From an uncultured Lachnospiraceae bacterium (GTDB taxonomy: Bacteria > Bacillota > Clostridia > Lachnospirales > Lachnospiraceae), in assembly GCA_910578555.1 (NCBI GenBank), contig CAJTPS010000019.1:1-51259 (forward strand): a stretch of DNA of 51,259 nucleotides, written 5' to 3'. Below are positions 24,788 to 32,792 of this stretch, one piece after another; the stretch's first letter is position 1, and each line of letters begins with the position of its first letter. The notes under the pieces are model-generated. The model was not told the origin of the DNA. It worked only from the letters and a program-made list of their open reading frames with translations, and made no database searches. The position numbers and the translations under genes are program-made.

Positions 24788-25457
24788 CTTCTCTGTATTC
24801 AAAAACTATCCACTTCTCATTCATATAAACCTCAATCGTGTCTTCTTCACTGCCGTACTGGAATCCAAAACCGGAACCGAAATTGGACTCGTTGTTTTGG
24901 GTGGGGATCTGCGTACCGTCGACAGATGAGGTGATCTCCCCGTCCATGTTGCCGCAGCGCATCTCGATTGTGCTCTCGCGTCCTGTATCGTAATAAAGCT
25001 TATCGTTTACCATGACCATAGGAATCCTGTCCCATTCGTGATCCGCTTCTGTCTGCGGTGCTTCTGTATCGGCTTCCGGGTCGGTTTCCGGCGGTGCTGT
25101 TTCTGAGGCGGACTGGATTAAAGTGATCTCGTGGACTTCGCCCAGCTGTGCGGGATAGGATTCCATGATTTCACCATTGTATGTAATCTCGACCAGATCG
25201 CCGGTCTGAAATGTCATATCGTCCCGAAGCGGCACGGAGATCCGGTCAGCAGAATTGAGTTCTGCAGAGCCGGGCACGGGTTCTACCAGAATGGTGTGCT
25301 CGGCAGCTTCGATGACTGTGGCTTCAAAGATTGATGTGGCCGGAGTCTGGGCACTGGAGTCTGGCGGTGTATCCGGATCCGCGGTCTGCGCAGTTCCACA
25401 GGCTGTAAGGGTTAATACGATAAGGAGCAAGGTCAGTAAAATTTTATGATTCAGCAT
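24774..25457 (-). CDS. Secreted lipoprotein with a DUF3221-like domain
   Basis: The ATG at 25457 begins a lipoprotein signal peptide: MLNHKILLTLLLIVL, then the lipobox LTAC with the lipidated Cys at residue 20 or so. A Pro/Thr/Ser-rich linker leads to an OB-fold-like region (SIFEATVIEAAEHTILVEPV, then FQTGDLVEITYNGEIMESYP) that fits DUF3221. An acidic Thr/Pro/Glu linker and a C-terminal beta-rich domain follow, to 227 residues. Located on the outer face of the membrane; function unknown. Start choice rests on the signal peptide; an AAAGG lies about 12 bases upstream. Confidence 0.78.
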   Translation of the reverse strand: MLNHKILLTLLLIVLTLTACGTAQTADPDTPPDSSAQTPATSIFEATVIEAAEHTILVEPVPGSAELNSADRISVPLRDDMTFQTGDLVEITYNGEIMESYPAQLGEVHEITLIQSASETAPPETDPEADTEAPQTEADHEWDRIPMVMVNDKLYYDTGRESTIEMRCGNMDGEITSSVDGTQIPTQNNESNFGSGFGFQYGSEEDTIEVYMNEKWIVFEYREGADE

Positions 25458-25590
25458 TTTAAATGTGATACCTTTCTGAGAAGTTGTGGTGATTGAGTTG
25501 AGTTTAGCATAAGCATGAGGATAGTGCAAAAGTGTTGGTATATTATTACAATAAATGGTGGGCTTACTTTGATATTATTTACCAATCCTG

Positions 25591-26729
25591 TTATTTGAAT
25601 AATAAATCCAATGCATCATGAGCTGTATTATTTCCGCCTCTTCCTTCACTTGGAGTACTTGCAATTGTTACCATGTATCTTCCATCTCCATGAAAATACG
25701 CTTTTTGGTGATCATTTCCTTTCATTTCAAATCCGGCTCTTTGTAAATCTGCTATTGTTCGTTCGTTTACATTTCTCCTTTCTATAATTTCTCTGATACT
25801 TTGTTGCATTTCTGTTCTATACTGACTAATCGTGTTGCAGGCTTTATGTCTTGCATAACATGATAGGATCTTCTCTTTTTTTCTGCTTCACCCATATGTT
25901 TTTCAATTTTATTAAGAAGTTCCAATAAAACGTCCTTTATTTCCTCTGGATAAAATTCTTTTTCGGCATAGTTTAGTGCTTTTTCTTTATTTCCAAAGGT
26001 TTCGACATATTCCTGCAATTCTTGCTTTGATTCTTCTAATTCAATACTTTTTTGGTCAAGTTGAATTTCCAGCTCTTGTATTTTTCGTTCCTTCTCACTT
26101 AATTGCGGATTGTTATGGACCTTTTTTAATAATATATTTGACGTTATTCGAGAAATAGATTGCTTTTCCGGAATATTTAACATCGCCATTCTTGCATATA
26201 CACTATGTGAAACTTTCCATCTGAATTGATTTTTATTATCCCATGTATTTTTTGTTATACGAACAAAATCGTCTTTTCCATAATAAATGCCCACCGCACC
26301 ATTATACGGATTTTTCCCTGTAGTCTCTTCTTTCATTTTTGCTGTGACAGATGAATCCGTTTCAACAACCACATGTGCTATTCCAGCTAAATCGACGGCT
26401 AATTCTCTTACATCCAGAAAATACTCGTCTGAATAAAACGGCATAGAAACATATACAATTGGCATTAGGAAACGGTCTGCGTTCATAAATTCACCTTTTT
26501 CATTTTCAAGTTTCAGGCAAAAAGCAGTTGTTTTTTGTTCAGTGTCTATTGCATATTCGACAAGATTAGCACCGTCTTGTATCTCATTCATTTCAACTTG
26601 TTTATACTTTATAGCTTTAAATTTTTCTGGAATTAATTTCATTCCGCTTATCCATGCTAATGTTTTTTTCAGAAATACTTCTGTCTTTAGTTCTTTTCGT
26701 ACATAAAACTTTCCATATAATACAATCAT
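25591..26729 (-). pseudogene. Unknown 378-residue protein with coiled coil and HicA-like tail, frameshifted
   Basis: AAGGAG nine bases upstream selects the ATG at 26729. The first frame gives 315 residues: a beta-rich N-terminal domain with ELAVDLAGIAHVVVETD and GKNPYNGAVGIYYGKD, a coiled coil at about 210-255 (ERKIQELEIQLDQKSIELEE) and an EFYPEEIKDVLLELL helix. Near 25843-25846 the homologous product appears to continue in the next frame (ISQYRTEMQQSIREIIERR, then LQRAGFEMKGNDHQKAYFHG, RYMVTIASTPSEGRGG). One extra A in the AAA run there would fuse the two. The tail looks like a HicA/dsRBD fold. I do not know the family. Strongly AT-rich compared with its neighbours. Confidence 0.6.
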
Positions 26730-26788
26730 CCTGTAATGCTCCTTATAAATTTATAAATCTTCAGTGCTATATTTGTAGCCCTGTATAC

Positions 26789-26817
26789 AGTATAATATAG
26801 CGGTACTGGTTTATCAA
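26789..26817 (-). promoter_or_regulatory. Promoter for the AT-rich unknown gene
   Basis: On the minus strand TTGATA (26817-26812), 17 bases, TATACT (26794-26789), about 60 bases before the ATG at 26729. The rest of the 26730-27070 gap holds no gene I can support. Confidence 0.55.
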
Positions 26818-27075
26818 CTGATTTTAGTACAAATGCTTTTCTGAGAACAAATAGATACTTTGTATGTGGTGGAGTTGTTGATATGTCATTGACAAGCGGA
26901 AGAATAAACTGTAAATGATAGATATCTATTTTAAATTCTCTTTTTATGCGATATAATTTTAACAGTGTAATGAATAAATCAGGCATAGAGTGTTTTGGAC
27001 TGCTTTGATATGGTTGGAAGGTGTGAGAATACCGTATACGCAGAAATAGACAGTACAGGATGAGGAGAAATGCAA

Positions 27076-27687
27076 ATGTGCGCTCAAGTCACAAGAGTAT
27101 ATTTTGTGCGCCATGCACAGCCGGAGCATGCGTGGGAGGATGACAGAACCAGACCATTAACTGATGAAGGCAGGAGAGATACTGCAATCGTACTGGACTT
27201 TCTGAAAGACAAGGAGATTGATGCATTTTACAGCAGTCCGTATAAGAGAAGTTTTGATACGATTGCGGATACAGCCGGTTTTTACGGAAAAGCGATCCTG
27301 ACCGACGAGCGGTTACGTGAGAGGGAAAAGGGACCGGACGGCAATCAATACGGCATGTTCGAAAAACGTTGGGCGGATCATGATTTCCATGAGGAAAACG
27401 GTGAATCGATCAGCATGGTGCAGAGAAGGAACATAGAGGCGCTCACGGAGATTCTGCTGAAAAATAAAGGGAAGAACATTGTGATTGCGACCCACGGGAC
27501 AGCGCTCAGTACGATCCTGAATTATTACCATCCGGTGTTCGGGTGCAAAGATTTCCTGCGGATCATAGACTGGATGCCCTATGTGATCGAACTTGATTTT
27601 GACGGGGACCGGCTGGTGGCGGAGACGGAGCACTGCTATGTAGAGAAGGAATTTAAGGGCAGTCAAAGAGCGGATAAATCTTTATAG
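27076..27687 (+). CDS. Histidine phosphatase family protein
   Basis: 203 residues. GAGGAG at 27062-27067 is better spaced for the ATG at 27076 than for 27070. The phosphohistidine motif is VYFVRHAQPEH (RHA in place of RHG), with a second Arg in FYSSPYKRSFDTI, the acid in LREREKGPDG and the second His in VIATHGTALSTI. This is the phosphoglycerate-mutase-like histidine phosphatase fold; the substrate is unknown. A degenerate copy of its C-terminal coding sequence recurs at 27994-28046. Confidence 0.88.
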   Translation: MCAQVTRVYFVRHAQPEHAWEDDRTRPLTDEGRRDTAIVLDFLKDKEIDAFYSSPYKRSFDTIADTAGFYGKAILTDERLREREKGPDGNQYGMFEKRWADHDFHEENGESISMVQRRNIEALTEILLKNKGKNIVIATHGTALSTILNYYHPVFGCKDFLRIIDWMPYVIELDFDGDRLVAETEHCYVEKEFKGSQRADKSL

Positions 27688-27710
27688 AGTTGCGAATACG
27701 GTAGAAAGTA

Positions 27711-27986
27711 GTGCCGAGCTTGTACCGGAGAGTGCGCTCAAAGTGTTTGCAAACGAAAATATGCGCTCAAAATGCGCTTAAACGAGACTTGACTGCGCAA
27801 GAAGTTCAAATAATGGATTATATTATTGCGAACGGAAGTATTACATCAACCCAACTGATGGAATCCTTGCATATAAAGAAAAGAAGAGCGCAGGTTATTC
27901 TTAGCCAGATGGTAGAGGATGGACTTATCCGTAAAAAGGTGCATCAAGAAATACAAATTATGTACTCAACTTCCCCACTCAAATAA
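27711..27986 (+). pseudogene. AlbA_2-family regulator, C-terminal winged-helix fragment
   Basis: The last two thirds encode LTAQEVQIMDYIIANGSITS and ESLHIKKRRAQVILSQMVED, the winged helix typical of the C-terminus of AlbA_2-type regulators. In an overlapping frame just upstream, VPESALKVFANEN fits the segment that would precede it, so a frameshift lies near 27770. All of the N-terminal ATP-binding protein is missing. Third remnant of this family in the window. Confidence 0.6.
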
Positions 27987-27993
27987 TTGGTGG

Positions 27994-28046
27994 AAGCATT
28001 TGATTTTGACAGGGACAGGCTGGTGGCGGAGCCGGAACGGAGGTAA
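27994..28046 (+). repeat. Duplicate of the 3' end of the histidine phosphatase gene
   Basis: Bases 28001-28036 match 27594-27629 at nearly every position and encode FDFDRDRLVAEPER before a stop, against LDFDGDRLVAETE in the intact gene. The two copies bracket the AlbA_2 remnant. The copy also carries the ribosome binding site (GGAGG) for the GNAT gene at 28051. Confidence 0.65.
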
Positions 28047-28050
28047 CATT

Positions 28051-28536
28051 ATGGCGGATATGCTGGTCAAATTATACAATATTTCAGATTCGCATGACAT
28101 AGAAAGAAAGCTTTCAGAAGAGGGAATCAAAATAAAAAAAGCGCTTGCGCCTGACCGGAGTAAGATCATTAATTTTGCCGGAATGTGCGCAAAGGACGAC
28201 TATTCGGATGAAGTGACTGCCGCCTTTTGCAATAATCCCGTGACCTGTTATATTGCGGTGAGGGAAAAGAAACTCATCGGGTTTGCGTGTTATGAAGCAA
28301 CCGCCAGAAATTTTTTCGGGCCCATGGCCGTGCTGGAAGAGGAAAGAAAGAAGGGAATCGGCAAGGCGCTATTATTAAAATCTCTGGAATCCATGCGGGA
28401 GCTGGGTTATGCATATGCCATTATAGGCTGGCCGGCGGAGTCCGCTGCTGCATTTTATCAAAAATGCGCAGGAGCGGTCATGATCGATGAAAAATCATCG
28501 GGCGTATATCAAAGAATGATTGAAATGGATGAGTAA
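28051..28536 (+). CDS. GNAT family N-acetyltransferase
   Basis: 161 residues from the ATG at 28051 (GGAGG eight bases upstream). The core is clear: VTCYIAVREKKLIGFACYEA, then FFGPMAVLEEERKKGIGKAL with the acetyl-CoA loop RKKGIG, and YAYAIIGWPAESAAAFYQKC. Substrate unknown. Its translation signal lies in the duplicated phosphatase tail, so the gene may originally have followed a full phosphatase gene directly. Confidence 0.87.
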   Translation: MADMLVKLYNISDSHDIERKLSEEGIKIKKALAPDRSKIINFAGMCAKDDYSDEVTAAFCNNPVTCYIAVREKKLIGFACYEATARNFFGPMAVLEEERKKGIGKALLLKSLESMRELGYAYAIIGWPAESAAAFYQKCAGAVMIDEKSSGVYQRMIEMDE

Positions 28537-28569
28537 GTTATGGTTTGCGGTGGCTGAGGGAACTGTGAG

Positions 28570-29472
28570 ATGATAAAGGCCGGATCAAAAATAGGGATCG
28601 TCTGCTGTTCAGACGGGCAAAAAAGAGAGTACGCAGAGAAAATCAGACATCTGGAAGCAGTCCTTAAATCCATCGGTTTGCAGCCGGTGTTCAGCGATTA
28701 TATTTATGTGTCGGAAGAGGGACTTAGCAGTACGGCACAGAAGCGTGCCGCGGCGCTGATGAATTTCTACCGGGATGATGAAATCAAGGGAATCTTTGAT
28801 ATTTCCGGAGGCGATCTTGCCAATGGCATTCTGCCTTATCTAGACTATGACGTGATCGCGGACAGTGGTAAGACCTTCTGGGGGTACAGTGATCTGACGA
28901 CGGTGATCAACGCGGTCTACGCTAAGACGGGAAAAGCTTCGGTGCTGTATCAGATCCGGAATCTGATATATGATCACGCGAAGCGGCAGACCGCGGATTT
29001 CAGGAACAGCGTGATAGACGGCGGGGAGGAGTTGTTTCGGATAGAGAAGCATTTTCTCACGGCGGATACGCAGGCAGAATGTGAAGTGACTGACAAGGTT
29101 GAAACGGCCGGGAATCAGCGTCGGCTTCACGGAATCGTAGTGGGCGGCAACATCAGATGTTTTTTGAAGCTGGCCGGGACAGAGTATATGCCTGATCTTA
29201 CAGATAAGATATTATTGCTGGAAAGTTACAGTGGAACGGCGGCCCGGATGGAGACATATCTGTGCCAGCTGGAACAGCTTGGTGCTTTTCGGAAGGCGGC
29301 AGGCATACTGCTGGGAACCTTTACCGAAATGCAGGAGAAGCGGTGCAGGCCGTCTATGGAGACGCTTGTCAGAAGATATGCCGGAGCGGATATGCCCATT
29401 GCGGTTACGGGGCAGATCGGACACGGGACGGACGCGAAGGGGATCTGGATCGGGAAGACCATGCGGGAATAG
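28570..29472 (+). CDS. LD-carboxypeptidase (peptidase family S66, MccF-like)
   Basis: 300 residues. S66 enzymes cut the L,D-bond of murein tetrapeptides or, in MccF, the amide of microcin C-type antibiotics. Landmarks: KIGIVCCSDG start, GIFDISGGDLANGILPYLDY, nucleophile Ser in FWGYSDLTTVINAV, the acid in ILLLESYSGT and the His in GQIGHGTDAKG. These fit the Ser-Glu-His triad. Cytoplasmic; no signal peptide. The weak ribosome binding site and 33-base gap suggest co-transcription with the GNAT gene. Confidence 0.88.
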   Translation: MIKAGSKIGIVCCSDGQKREYAEKIRHLEAVLKSIGLQPVFSDYIYVSEEGLSSTAQKRAAALMNFYRDDEIKGIFDISGGDLANGILPYLDYDVIADSGKTFWGYSDLTTVINAVYAKTGKASVLYQIRNLIYDHAKRQTADFRNSVIDGGEELFRIEKHFLTADTQAECEVTDKVETAGNQRRLHGIVVGGNIRCFLKLAGTEYMPDLTDKILLLESYSGTAARMETYLCQLEQLGAFRKAAGILLGTFTEMQEKRCRPSMETLVRRYAGADMPIAVTGQIGHGTDAKGIWIGKTMRE

Positions 29473-29541
29473 TGAGAGCGACCGGAAATACGGCGGTTAA
29501 TTCATTTTATATAGAGTAAGGATAAGGGTACGGGAGAGAGT

Positions 29542-29972
29542 ATGGCAGGAAAATTGAAAGTGATTGATTTATTGGCGGGCATGGGCGGAAGATCATTGGG
29601 AGTATGTACGAATAGCTTATGAGTCTAATGTTTATGTTGTGAAAGCAATTGCAGAGAGCTTAAGAAGCTATTTGGGGGATCTGGGGATACTCTCTCATGT
29701 CAAATCTGCGCTCATCCTTCATGGAAAGTCCGATTCCCCAGATACAGTCCTGCACAAATTTTTCCATCAGTCCACGGTACACGCAGTATTGCTTAAAATC
29801 GGAGAAAGCATTTGAAGCGCTGGCAGAGGATATGCAATCATTGGAAGTAGCAGATTATCGTACTTTTCACGAGCAATTCAACCTGTGGGATCAGGCCGCG
29901 AGGCGTGCGATGAAGGAATTAATTGATTCAGAGAAAAATAAGGTTACAGAAGTTTTCAGTACATTGTTATAA
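29542..29972 (+). pseudogene. Scrambled remnant of an unknown gene, interrupted by an inverted NADAR fragment
   Basis: GGGAGAGAG precedes an ATG at 29542 (MAGKLKVIDLLAGMGG), but the frame closes after 25 codons. A +1 frame continues with EDHWEYVRIAYESNVYVVKA, VKAIAESLRSYLGDLG to about 29690. There the plus-strand sense is lost, because the next 90 bases read as NADAR protein on the minus strand. From about 29805 a plus-strand tail resumes (ALAEDMQSLEVADYRTFHEQ) to a stop at 29972. I do not recognise the host gene. Confidence 0.45.
29696..29782 (-). pseudogene. Inverted fragment of a NADAR-domain gene
   Basis: On the minus strand these bases encode VYRGLMEKF joined to VQDCIWGIGLSMKDERRFDM. 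Both are recognisable NADAR pieces (the IWGIGL motif is characteristic), but about 20 residues that normally lie between them are missing. The plus-strand NADAR fragment at 30270-30463 lacks exactly this middle part. Confidence 0.6.
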
Positions 29973-29996
29973 CTATCGTGGATGGGAGAGGCAGCA

Positions 29997-30463
29997 ATGG
30001 GTGCATACAGTGAGGTTTATCTTCAGGAAATTGTGGAGACACAGGGCGACTTTTTTGAGAATATCAGAGATTATGTTCCGGGAATTGATGTCAGGAACTT
30101 TATAGAAGTATATATGTCTGGAAAAACACGAAGCTATATCGATCAGGCTAAGGCTTATGTCTGCACAATGAATGCGGAACAGTTATGGGAGTATTTTAGA
30201 CGGGGAGAATTTTTTCAACCCAAAGAGGGAAACGGCATAGGGGGATTTATTCCGAATTGGATCGGACAGTTTTATTTCAGGAGTCGGAGATTGCAGAACA
30301 GATCATGCAGACAGATCAGGTCGGTGCGATCAAGAGGCTGGGGAGAAGCGTGCGCCGCTATGAGGAGCATATTTGGGCTGGACGCCGCCGGATCATCGAA
30401 TGGCGAGGGCAGAATCTTCTGGGATACGCACTGATGGAAGTGCGGTCGCGGCTGGGTAAGTAA
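29997..30463 (+). pseudogene. Chimera: conserved hypothetical protein fused to a NADAR fragment
   Basis: GGGAGAGG precedes the ATG at 29997. The first 90 residues (YSEVYLQEIVETQGDFFENI, SYIDQAKAYVCTMNAEQLW, GGFIPNWIGQFY) match a conserved hypothetical family that I recall in Lachnospiraceae, which normally continues after WIGQFYA. At about 30270 the sequence switches, one frame over, to a NADAR domain: QESEIAEQIMQTDQVGAIKR, LGRSVRRYEEHIWAGRRRII, then directly WRGQNLLGYALMEVRSRLG. Both NADAR ends are present but its middle is missing and lies inverted at 29696-29782. The junction is at a shared AGTTTTATTT-like stretch. Confidence 0.6.
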
Positions 30464-30475
30464 CGTGACAGTACA

Positions 30476-30660
30476 GCCGTAGAATTGGTACGACTGCAGG
30501 ACTCATAGCGGTGAAAGGAAAAGATGGAATGTGACGAATGTCGGGGACATCGCAGCAGGTCACGGCATAAGCAGGTGTGGCCGATGATTAAACGAGGAAA
30601 GGCAGGTGAACACAATGAAATTAATGAGTGCAGCAACTCCATGCAAAGTCTGAACGGGCA
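30476..30660 (+). other. Non-coding segment resembling the 5' domain of a group II intron
   Basis: This part of the 300-base gap before the MFS gene has no credible gene. GGAATGTGACGAATGTCGGG, GCATAAGCAGGTGTGGCCG and AAACGAGGAAAGGCAGGTG resemble, from memory, the RNA that precedes the reverse-transcriptase ORF of some clostridial group II introns. There is no reverse-transcriptase ORF and no domain V sequence nearby, so at best it is a remnant. Confidence 0.3.
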
Positions 30661-30675
30661 GTGATTGCATGGAGT
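30636..30675 (+). repeat. Perfect 11-bp stem-loop
   Basis: ACTCCATGCAA (30636-30646) and TTGCATGGAGT (30665-30675) enclose an 18-base loop. No T run follows, so it is not a typical terminator. Confidence 0.6.
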
Positions 30676-30679
30676 AAAG

Positions 30680-30714
30680 ATTGAAAAATAAGCTTAACGA
30701 TCTTGTTTTTCAAT
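30680..30714 (+). repeat. Palindromic repeat related to the element at 4.4 kb
   Basis: ATTGAAAAA (30680-30688) pairs with TTTTTCAAT (30706-30714). Together with the preceding TGCATGGAGTAAAG it resembles 4422-4470. It lies about 60 bases before the MFS gene. Confidence 0.5.
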
Positions 30715-30776
30715 AACTGTCCTTAGACTTTGCAAATTTCAAATACAGTACAATTTGAATAAAAGGAGCAAAGTCT

Positions 30777-32108
30777 ATGAAAAACAAAATAAAAAACAAA
30801 GAATATTTACGCAGTCTGAAAGAAATGAAGACTTATCTGCTGCTGTGGAGCACCCAGTCTTTTTCAGGGCTTGGCAGCGCAATGACAAGTTATGCGCTGG
30901 TGATCTGGTCCTATACGCAGAAAGGGTCGGCACTCATGACAGCGCTTTTGATGGTAAGTTCCTATGCGCCCTATGTGCTGCTCAGTATTTTTGCGGGCGC
31001 TTTGAGCGACAGATGGAACAAGAAGGCGACCATGCTGGTGTGTGATACGCTGGCGGCGGTAAGCACGGTGGTTATGCTGATTCTGCTGAAAAATAACGCA
31101 CTGCAGATCTGGCATTTATATCTGATCAACGGCGTTGGCGGCGTTATGAATACGGTACAGCAGCCGGCTTCCGAGGTGGCGACCACACGGGTGCTTCCCA
31201 AGAAGTATTATCAGCGTGTGGGCGGGCTGCGCTATTTTGCCAGCTCCCTGAATTCTATTATGACGCCGATCATTGCGACGGCGGTTCTGGGGATCGGCGG
31301 CATGAATGCGATCGTGGTGTTTGATCTGCTTACCTTCGGAGTGGCGTTTGTCACGCTGGCGTTCGGTATCCGGATTCCGGATCATGGAGAAGTACAGGAG
31401 GGACAGGAGAAGCTTCTTTCGGCAGCGAAAAAAGGGCTTACTTATCTGCGCAAGGAGCGTGGAATCTTCGGGCTGATCATGTTTCTGGCTGCCATTAATC
31501 TGGTGGCTTCCATCTATGACGCGGCATTTCCGGCGATGATGCTGTCGAGAAACGGCGGCAGCGAGAGAACGCTGGGACTGGTGAATGCAGTGATCGGGGT
31601 GACTACGTTGACTGGAAGTGTGCTGGCTTCTTTTGTAAAGAAGCCGAAAAGCAGAGTGCGGGTGATCTGTAACTGTCTGCTGTTTTCCATGAGCACGGAG
31701 AACTTCCTGCTGGCCTTCGGGAGGACGCCGCTTGTCTGGTGTATCGGCGGTTTTCTCGGCTGGATCGCCATACCGCTTATGAGTACCAACCTGGACGCGA
31801 TTATGCGGCTGCGGGTGCCGGAACAAATGCAGGGGCGTGTCTATTCGGTGCGCAATTCTCTGCAGTTTTTTACCATACCGATCGGATATTTTCTGGGCGG
31901 TTTTCTGGTGGATCAGGTGTTTGAACCGGTCATGGCGGTACAGCGAAAGGGCAGTGTGCTGGTCAGGATGTTTGGCAGTGGAAAGGGTTCCGGCGCGGCG
32001 TTTCTGTTCTTCGTGATCGCTTTTGCAGGAATCGGCGTATGCCTGTATTTCAGGAGGAATAAGGATATTTGGGCGCTGGAAGAAAGCGGCGGTGAAAGCG
32101 TGCGCTGA
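30777..32108 (+). CDS. MFS transporter (MdfA/MefA-like antibiotic-efflux type)
   Basis: 443 residues. AAAGGAG lies eight bases before the ATG. The start MKTYLLLWSTQSFSGLGSAM and the loop DRWNKKATMLVCDTLAAVST (the MFS motif A region) are typical of the MefA/Tet(A)P-type 12-helix efflux branch. The second half opens with KERGIFGLIMFLAAINLVA. The motif NGVGGVMNTVQQPASEV in helix 4 is conserved in that group. Likely a proton-coupled drug or small-molecule exporter; the substrate cannot be told. Confidence 0.9.
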   Translation: MKNKIKNKEYLRSLKEMKTYLLLWSTQSFSGLGSAMTSYALVIWSYTQKGSALMTALLMVSSYAPYVLLSIFAGALSDRWNKKATMLVCDTLAAVSTVVMLILLKNNALQIWHLYLINGVGGVMNTVQQPASEVATTRVLPKKYYQRVGGLRYFASSLNSIMTPIIATAVLGIGGMNAIVVFDLLTFGVAFVTLAFGIRIPDHGEVQEGQEKLLSAAKKGLTYLRKERGIFGLIMFLAAINLVASIYDAAFPAMMLSRNGGSERTLGLVNAVIGVTTLTGSVLASFVKKPKSRVRVICNCLLFSMSTENFLLAFGRTPLVWCIGGFLGWIAIPLMSTNLDAIMRLRVPEQMQGRVYSVRNSLQFFTIPIGYFLGGFLVDQVFEPVMAVQRKGSVLVRMFGSGKGSGAAFLFFVIAFAGIGVCLYFRRNKDIWALEESGGESVR

Positions 32109-32209
32109 AGGAAATATATCTCCTGCCATGATAGAGAATAGCGTATTGATTTGAGACTCCGCATAGCCGGATTAAGGTGTAATTGAAAAGAAAAGTGAGG
32201 ATATGAAAC

Positions 32210-32710
32210 ATGCAGGAATTTACGATTGACTTGAAAAATTATAAGACTGACGGCACTGTTTTCAAGAGAGCCGCGGTCAGGGGCATGATTCGGAGGGACG
32301 GTAAATTCCTGCTGATTCACGGGATGAAATACGGCGACTACAAGTTTCCGGGCGGTGGAAAGCACGAGGAGGAAGCGCTTCTTGATACGCTGGTCAGAGA
32401 GGTGGCGGAGGAGACGGGCTACCGCATAAAGCGGGAGAGCGTGGAGGAATTTATGAAAGTGACGGAGCGCCGCAAGGGAGATCCGGATGATCTGATGGAG
32501 ATGGTTTCCTGGTACTATGTCTGTGACGTGGAGGAGACAGCCGGAAACAGAAATCTGGATGATTATGAGAAGGAATATGATTACCGGGTGCAGTGGATGT
32601 CTCTGGAAGAGGCGGTTGCGGGCAACGAAAAGGTACAGCAGAGAAAAGCTGTACCCTGGGTCGAGCGTGAAACTGAGGTTATGCGGCGGATATTGCGGCA
32701 GCAGACGTGA
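32210..32710 (+). CDS. Nudix hydrolase
   Basis: 166 residues. The Nudix box is complete: GGGKHEEEALLDTLVREVAE followed by ETGYRI, matching GX5EX7REUXEEXGU with all metal-binding glutamates. The strands before it (AAVRGMIRRDGKFLLIHG) and after it (MVSWYYVCDVEETAG) fit the fold. Hydrolyses a nucleoside diphosphate linked to another moiety; specificity unknown. GAGGAT precedes the ATG. Confidence 0.93.
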   Translation: MQEFTIDLKNYKTDGTVFKRAAVRGMIRRDGKFLLIHGMKYGDYKFPGGGKHEEEALLDTLVREVAEETGYRIKRESVEEFMKVTERRKGDPDDLMEMVSWYYVCDVEETAGNRNLDDYEKEYDYRVQWMSLEEAVAGNEKVQQRKAVPWVERETEVMRRILRQQT

Positions 32711-32792
32711 GAATCCGCAACCGGAAGCAGGTGGGAAGCCACGAAATCCGTGGCATGAATCAGCAGACTGCTGTTCCGGGATCTGGCGGTTT

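Noticed and set aside
26726..26986. 86-residue minus-strand ORF upstream of the AT-rich unknown gene
   Set aside because: No ribosome binding site, no recognisable pattern, and the promoter of the next gene lies inside it.
29542..29620. C5 DNA methyltransferase start (VIDLLAGMGG resembles VIDLFAGIGG)
   Set aside because: The frame closes after 25 codons and none of the later methyltransferase motifs (PCQ, ENV) appear in any frame nearby.
31116..32129. Long minus-strand ORF opposite the MFS gene
   Set aside because: Gln/His/Arg-rich antisense translation with no homology pattern.
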